From Spartobacteria bacterium UBA5019 (GTDB lineage Bacteria > Verrucomicrobiota > Verrucomicrobiia > Chthoniobacterales > Terrimicrobiaceae): DNA of 36,492 nt. Every line of letters begins with the position of its first letter. Within the stretch, counting starts at the first letter, position 1. Below the pieces are notes generated by a model that searched no databases, had not been told where the DNA came from, and saw nothing but the letters and a program-made list of their open reading frames with translations. Shown piece by piece: positions 32,433 through 36,492 of the stretch. A program made the position numbers and the translations under genes. The DNA lies in the NCBI GenBank assembly GCA_002396485.1, contig DGXZ01000060.1, positions 1-36,492 on the forward strand. The letters run 5' to 3'.

Positions 32433-33689
32433 TTAAAAATTGATAACGGTATGTGTCGAACTTTGGCTAACGGCAGCGGCCTCTTCCGGCGTGATCCAGC
32501 GTTCAGCGAATGCGGTGCCCCATGAGTCCGAGATGGCAATTTCACCGGTTTGCTTGTTGTAGCCGATGATCATGCAAACATGGGCACTGTCCCGCTCCGG
32601 CCGGAACTTCCTAACCTCCTTGCGCGCCACGGCGAGAACTTTTTTCCACTCCGTGATATCGCTCATGCTCCTGCGTTCTTGAACGCGGCTGTTCACAGCA
32701 TTGTTGAAGTCTTTTGAGGAGAACAGCGTCCACATGATCGGCAGGCCGCGATCAATGAATCGCGAGATACCCGCCGCATCGATCTTCATTGCGGGGGACT
32801 CGATTCTTCGACCTGCTTGAATGACGGACTGGCTTGCACCAGCAGAGATGGCGTTGATAGAGGTTCCTCCACCCGCCTCTGTGTTACCTGCCATCGCAAG
32901 GGTATACATGTCGGCAGGGACTCCCATGTAGCGCATGACACGCTCCCAGGTGGCTGGAACGCAGTAGCCCTTGGGCCCTTGATCCACCATAGGCATATCT
33001 CTTAAGATCACATCACCATTTGCTCTCTTTTCGATGCGATTGGTGACCGCCTCTCGAATCACGGAATCTGGAATGCGCGATTTCCCTCCAGCATCGGCCG
33101 ACTCGGTGGTCATGATCCGGAGGGCGACATACTCGTCGCGCGGCGAGGCGAGCAGAAAGGCGTGCCCGTTCCAGTCCCATCTTTTGACGGACTCGCGTGT
33201 TTCGCGGCCTTGGCCGAAGCGGTCTGCCTGCGGTTCACCAAAAAGCTTGGTGAGTACTTCGGTGAGTTTTTTTTTGTCGTTTTGAATGCTTCTTTTGTAA
33301 TCGAGAATTTGAGTGTTTCTCGCCCGTGTGGAGTTCTGATTGGAATCAACCGAATCACCTTTGTTGGCAAAAATGATGGAAAGTCTGGCTGGTTTTTCCT
33401 CCTCGGCATAGAGCGCGAGGGAATAAGGACGGCATCCCAGCACGAATTCACTTGCTCCGGGGTATTTACGGAAGCTTGAGTCGATGGAGGTTCGGGATTC
33501 TTCGGGCCATTCAAGCCGGGCACCCACATCCTGCGCTATGTCATCCCACAGGAATTCATCCGCAAAAATCGGCACGCCGAAAGCTTCATTCAAATCCCAG
33601 GTTGTCGGCGCACCGGACGCGATCCTTGTCAGAATCAGAGTCAAAACGGGCACGACGATGAAGGTGGCTTTCTTATAGAATCGGTTCAT
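32433..33689 (-). CDS. Secreted papain-like (C39-type) putative cysteine peptidase upstream of speA
   Basis: A 418-residue exported protein. The start ATG 33687-33689 places a short basic stretch before a hydrophobic signal (FIVVPVLTLILTRIASGA); an upstream ATG at 33729-33731 adds 14 residues. Residues about 30-220 are unrecognised. The C-terminal part looks like a C39/papain-like fold: oxyanion Gln237 and catalytic Cys243 in MVDQGPKGYCVPATWERVM, His370 in SAHVCMIIGYN and Asp388 in AISDSWG, all with the right order. Whether it is an active peptidase is not shown. The stop is three bases before speA. Confidence 0.75.
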   Translation of the reverse strand: MNRFYKKATFIVVPVLTLILTRIASGAPTTWDLNEAFGVPIFADEFLWDDIAQDVGARLEWPEESRTSIDSSFRKYPGASEFVLGCRPYSLALYAEEEKPARLSIIFANKGDSVDSNQNSTRARNTQILDYKRSIQNDKKKLTEVLTKLFGEPQADRFGQGRETRESVKRWDWNGHAFLLASPRDEYVALRIMTTESADAGGKSRIPDSVIREAVTNRIEKRANGDVILRDMPMVDQGPKGYCVPATWERVMRYMGVPADMYTLAMAGNTEAGGGTSINAISAGASQSVIQAGRRIESPAMKIDAAGISRFIDRGLPIMWTLFSSKDFNNAVNSRVQERRSMSDITEWKKVLAVARKEVRKFRPERDSAHVCMIIGYNKQTGEIAISDSWGTAFAERWITPEEAAAVSQSSTHTVINF

Positions 33690-33830
33690 AAAAAGACTCG
33701 GCACACTAAGTGTCCGCAAATTTTTTTCCATTCGAATTCTGCGGCACGCATATTTTTTATCTCATGAACTTCTTCCATGGTGACATCGGCGGCTTCGGGG
33801 ATGTATTGATCGCATCTCTACCCACCAAAT

Positions 33831-35351
33831 ATGTACCGACCCAAATCCGCGGAATTCACCCAAGAGCAGGGCGTTTTCTTTCCTGAGCTGGCATCTGCCG
33901 ACCGCGCCCGTGCGGCGGGTGCTGTGAAGAACTTTGTCTTGGACACGAATGTTCTCCTGCACGACCCGAATTGTCTGAACAGGTTTGAAAACAACCACGT
34001 TTTCATTCCGGTGGATGTGCTCACCGAGTTGGACAATTTCAAGAATGAGCAAAGCGAGCGCGGCGCGAACGCACGGCAGGCGCATCGGCTTTTGAGCGGG
34101 ATTTTTGGCCATGATTCCGTAAGTGTCACGGGCGGCGCTCCGACCACTGGTGGCGGGACCGTGAGGGTGCTGGTGAACAATTTCCTCGAGAAAAGCCGTC
34201 AGACGTCGGGGATGAAACGGTTCGTAAAAATTTTCCCGGATCAGAATCGCATGGATCACCGGATCATTGGAGCCGCGCTGGCTTTGCAGGAGCAGGAGAC
34301 GGCGCCCACTTTTCTCGTCACCAAGGATATCAACATGCAGCTCCGTGCGATGGCGATCGGGCTGCCTTGTGAGGATTATCTCAACGACAAGGTGGCCGTC
34401 TCCGATGCGGAGAGCGGAGAGCTGCGCTCGATCGAGATGGAGGCGCACGAGTTGCAGCGCTTCGGAAGCTCGGGTTCCATCGAGTTGCCGGCATCGCGCA
34501 CAGGCGCTCTGGATTTGAATGAATATGTTCTGCTCAAGGTGTCGGATTCGAAGCACCTCCCGGCCCGGCATAACGGCCAAGGGCGCCTGTCTCGTCTGAA
34601 TATCCCGCCCAATCTCCAAATCCCGAAGGGAATCGAATTGCGGCCGGCCAATCCGGGGCAGCAGTGCTTCCTGGATGCATTGCTGGATCCCACGATCTCG
34701 TTGGTGACCTGCTACGGTCAGGCGGGAACCGGCAAAACGCTCCTCGCCGTCGCGGCGGGGCTATATCTAACAGGTCGCAATGATTTCAATGGCCTCACCG
34801 TGAGCCGTCCGGTCGTCGCCATGGGCGACACGCTGGGCTTTCTTCCCGGAACGCTGAATGAAAAAATGCACCCCTGGCTGCAGTCCATCTACGATGCCTG
34901 CGAGGTCCTCTTGCCACTCCAACCGGCCAAGCGCGGTGGAAAAAATCGTTTCGATGCGGCCCCCCGGAAGGACGCGCCGCCTTCGCAGCATGCGGGGCAG
35001 CATCATCCCGTCGTGAAACCCTACGAGCAACTCATCGAGCGCGGTTTGCTCGAAATCGAGGCGCTCTGCTACATTCGTGGCCGATCGATTCCCAACCGCT
35101 TCTTCGTGCTCGACGAGGCCCAGCAGCTCACGCCGCTTGAAGCCAAGACCGTGGTGACGCGCATGTCCCGTGGCTCGAAGCTTGTGATGGTGGGCGATCC
35201 CGCCCAGATTGACAATCCGTATGTCGATAGCCGATCGAACGGGCTGGTTTACACTCGCAACCGGCTTCGCGGTCAGTCGCTCACGGCTCACATCCGCTTG
35301 AGCAAGGGCGAGCGCAGCCCGCTGGCGGAAATCGGCGCGAGCAAGATGTGA
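33831..35351 (+). CDS. PIN domain plus PhoH-family ATPase (PhoH2-like)
   Basis: A 506-residue fusion. Residues about 33-175 are a PIN nuclease domain with the acidic residues Asp38 (FVLDTNVLLHDP), Asp142 (MDHRIIGAAL) and Asp166 (TKDINMQ). Residues about 265-500 are a PhoH ATPase: Walker A GQAGTGKT (296-303), TVSRPVVAMGD, Walker B FFVLDEAQQLTP (Asp428-Glu429) and VMVGDPAQID. PhoH2 proteins couple helicase and RNase activity on RNA. Between the two ATPase motifs is an insertion of about 30 residues rich in Lys, Arg, Ala and His (366-396), longer than I expect. The cysC gene follows with its longest frame overlapping the stop. Confidence 0.93.
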   Translation: MYRPKSAEFTQEQGVFFPELASADRARAAGAVKNFVLDTNVLLHDPNCLNRFENNHVFIPVDVLTELDNFKNEQSERGANARQAHRLLSGIFGHDSVSVTGGAPTTGGGTVRVLVNNFLEKSRQTSGMKRFVKIFPDQNRMDHRIIGAALALQEQETAPTFLVTKDINMQLRAMAIGLPCEDYLNDKVAVSDAESGELRSIEMEAHELQRFGSSGSIELPASRTGALDLNEYVLLKVSDSKHLPARHNGQGRLSRLNIPPNLQIPKGIELRPANPGQQCFLDALLDPTISLVTCYGQAGTGKTLLAVAAGLYLTGRNDFNGLTVSRPVVAMGDTLGFLPGTLNEKMHPWLQSIYDACEVLLPLQPAKRGGKNRFDAAPRKDAPPSQHAGQHHPVVKPYEQLIERGLLEIEALCYIRGRSIPNRFFVLDEAQQLTPLEAKTVVTRMSRGSKLVMVGDPAQIDNPYVDSRSNGLVYTRNRLRGQSLTAHIRLSKGERSPLAEIGASKM

Positions 35352-35398
35352 TGGGAGTTTTCAGTGGCAGCCGTTGCGGAGAGAGTCGTAATTTCACC

Positions 35399-36016
35399 AT
35401 GGATGATCTGAAGAATCGAAATATTCACCCGGAGACGCTGCGTTTTTTAGGGCGGAGCGAGAAGGAAGATTTGCTCGGGCAGCGCGGTGCGGTGCTCTGG
35501 CTTTACGGGCTTTCCGGTTCGGGAAAATCCACCATCGCCAACGCCGTCGAGCGCGCCTTGCACGCGGATGGGAGGTTCACCGCGATCTTGGATGGCGACA
35601 ATTTGCGCGCCGGCCTGAATGCCAACCTGGGCTTCTCGGATGAGGACCGTGCGGAAAATGTCCGGCGCGTCGCCGAGACGGCCAAGCTCCTCGCGGCTTT
35701 GGGCGTGATCGTGATTGTCTCTGTCATAACTCCCCGCCGGGAATTGCGGGCGTTGGCGGGACGAATCATTGGCGGGGATTTCCACGAGGTCTACGTGCGC
35801 GCGGACTTTGAGACTTGCGCGGCGAGGGATCCCAAGGGGCTGTATGCAAAGGCTAGGGACGGGGCGATCAAGCAGTTCACTGGCAAGGACAGCGGTTTTG
35901 AGGAACCCGACAACGGATGCCTGACTCTTGACACGGAGGCTTCTTCGGAAGAGGAATGTGCCTCGCATTTGCTCGAATATCTCCGCGTGGCCACGGCCAT
36001 CGGACGCCCGCTCTGA
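35399..36016 (+). CDS. cysC: Adenylylsulfate kinase
   Basis: A 205-residue kinase that phosphorylates adenosine 5'-phosphosulfate to PAPS. The start ATG 35399 (MDDLKNRNIHPETLRFLG) is chosen because the protein then begins like the family; GTG 35348 or ATG 35351, overlapping the phoH2-like stop, would add 16-17 residues. Walker A is GLSGSGKSTIA, followed by ILDGDNLRAGLNANLGFSDE, RAENVRRVAETAKLLAALG and VSVITPRRELRALA, which identify CysC. The domain is stand-alone, not fused to CysN. It precedes cysD by 39 bases. Sulfate assimilation genes probably continue rightward. Confidence 0.95.
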   Translation: MDDLKNRNIHPETLRFLGRSEKEDLLGQRGAVLWLYGLSGSGKSTIANAVERALHADGRFTAILDGDNLRAGLNANLGFSDEDRAENVRRVAETAKLLAALGVIVIVSVITPRRELRALAGRIIGGDFHEVYVRADFETCAARDPKGLYAKARDGAIKQFTGKDSGFEEPDNGCLTLDTEASSEEECASHLLEYLRVATAIGRPL

Positions 36017-36033
36017 AAAGCGGAGCCGCTTTT
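36016..36033. terminator. Hairpin at the cysC stop codon, between cysC and cysD
   Basis: AAAAGCGG (36016-36023) and CCGCTTTT (36026-36033) are perfect complements with a two-base AG centre (in practice a seven-pair stem with a GAGC loop). The first arm overlaps the last base of the cysC stop codon. It ends in four Ts, so it could act as a weak terminator or as a processing or attenuation site before cysD. Confidence 0.4.
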
Positions 36034-36055
36034 GCAAAGCGTTCTTCAACCACAC

Positions 36056-36492
36056 ATGCCAACATATTCTCTCGACCATTTGGACCAGATCGAAGCGGAG
36101 GCCATCTACATCCTTCGCGAGACCGCCGCGCAGTTTCAGAACCCCGCTCTGCTTTTTTCCGGCGGCAAGGATTCGATCGTGATGGCCCACTTGGCTGCCA
36201 AGGCTTTCTGGCCGGCAAAAATTCCTTTTCCGCTCCTCCATGTGGACACCGGCCACAACTTCGCCGAGACCATTGAATACCGCGATTCCTTTGCGGAAAA
36301 ACTCGGCGCGCGTTTGGTAATCGGCTCCGTCCAGGCATCCATCGATTCCGGTCGGGTGAAGGAGGAGAAAGGCCCCTTTGCCTCTCGCAACTCTCTCCAG
36401 ACCGTCACGCTGCTCGATACGATCGAAGCGCAAAAATTCGATGCTTGCCTCGGTGGCGGCCGCCGCGATGAAGAAAAGGCCCGCGCCAAGGA
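36056..36492 (+). CDS. cysD: Sulfate adenylyltransferase subunit 2, N-terminal part cut by the window edge
   Basis: The frame opens at ATG 36056 (MPTYSLDHLDQIEAEAIYIL) and is still open after 145 codons at the right edge. The PP-loop LLFSGGKDSIVMAHLA is present, followed by PLLHVDTGHNFAETIEYRD and the CLGGGRRDEEKARAK block at the very end, all diagnostic of CysD. It forms APS from sulfate and ATP together with the GTPase CysN, expected just beyond the window. No Shine-Dalgarno is visible; a hairpin precedes it at 36016-36033. Confidence 0.95.
   Translation, partial: MPTYSLDHLDQIEAEAIYILRETAAQFQNPALLFSGGKDSIVMAHLAAKAFWPAKIPFPLLHVDTGHNFAETIEYRDSFAEKLGARLVIGSVQASIDSGRVKEEKGPFASRNSLQTVTLLDTIEAQKFDACLGGGRRDEEKARAK

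Noticed and set aside
33764..33890. Small frame (MNFFHGDIGGFGDVL...) overlapping the PhoH2-like start, considered as an upstream regulatory peptide or antitoxin
   Set aside because: No ribosome-binding site, no family resemblance, and it runs out of frame into the phoH-like gene.
1..36492. CRISPR arrays, tRNA or rRNA genes, prophage genes and phage-defence systems
   Set aside because: None seen by eye: no regularly spaced direct repeats, no cloverleaf with a CCA-type end, no phage structural or integrase genes, and no recognisable defence cluster.

Overview
The window reads as chromosomal DNA from a GC-rich Gram-negative bacterium, most probably a member of the Verrucomicrobiota (Spartobacteria or Chthoniobacterales-like). 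This is an inference from the combination of a PEP-CTERM anchored protein, an autotransporter-type outer-membrane protein, paired bactofilins, an archaeal/eukaryotic-type prolyl-tRNA synthetase, sparse Shine-Dalgarno use and dispersed palindromic repeats. No 16S or other decisive marker is present. Most of the window is housekeeping metabolism; one short accessory stretch (about 7.6-11.1 kb) holds surface proteins around a transposon scar.

Layout. 1-175: the start of a dehydrogenase E1-alpha gene running off the left edge, with its promoter and a palindromic operator candidate. 566-5147: a complete branched-chain amino-acid ABC transporter operon livK-livH-livM-livG-livF (minus strand). 5232-7289: a DsbD/ScsB-type thiol-disulfide reductase with an unusual palindrome in its upstream region. 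7664-11111: a PEP-CTERM protein, two back-to-back decayed transposases (IS630-like on plus, IS110-like on minus) and an autotransporter-barrel protein. 11289-14238: a zinc/manganese ABC importer operon (binding protein, a small membrane-anchored unknown, ATPase, permease), divergent from dihydrolipoyl dehydrogenase (14349-15728). 15729-16043 is a hairpin-rich intergenic region. 16044-22392: FUSC-family transporter, proS, two bactofilins (one with two zinc ribbons) and a class I aminotransferase.

22427-27153: rarA, a small unknown gene, then the pyrimidine genes pyrR-pyrB-pyrC. A recognisable PyrR-binding RNA hairpin overlaps the pyrR ribosome-binding site, and a long inverted repeat sits between pyrB and pyrC. 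27229-30307: RNase PH, rpsU translationally linked to an NAD-dependent epimerase, a small conserved unknown, and pdxH. 30492-33689: a secreted papain/C39-like protein gene immediately upstream of speA. 33831-36492: a PIN-PhoH (PhoH2-type) protein, adenylylsulfate kinase cysC and the start of cysD, the beginning of a sulfate-assimilation cluster that continues past the right edge.

The items most worth follow-up are the PyrR element that contains the ribosome-binding site, the zinc-ribbon bactofilin pair, the extra gene in the metal-import operon, the C39-like protein coupled to speA, the several palindromic regulatory or repeat elements, and the terminator that encodes the C-terminus of RarA. 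No CRISPR array, prophage, rRNA or tRNA gene was found.
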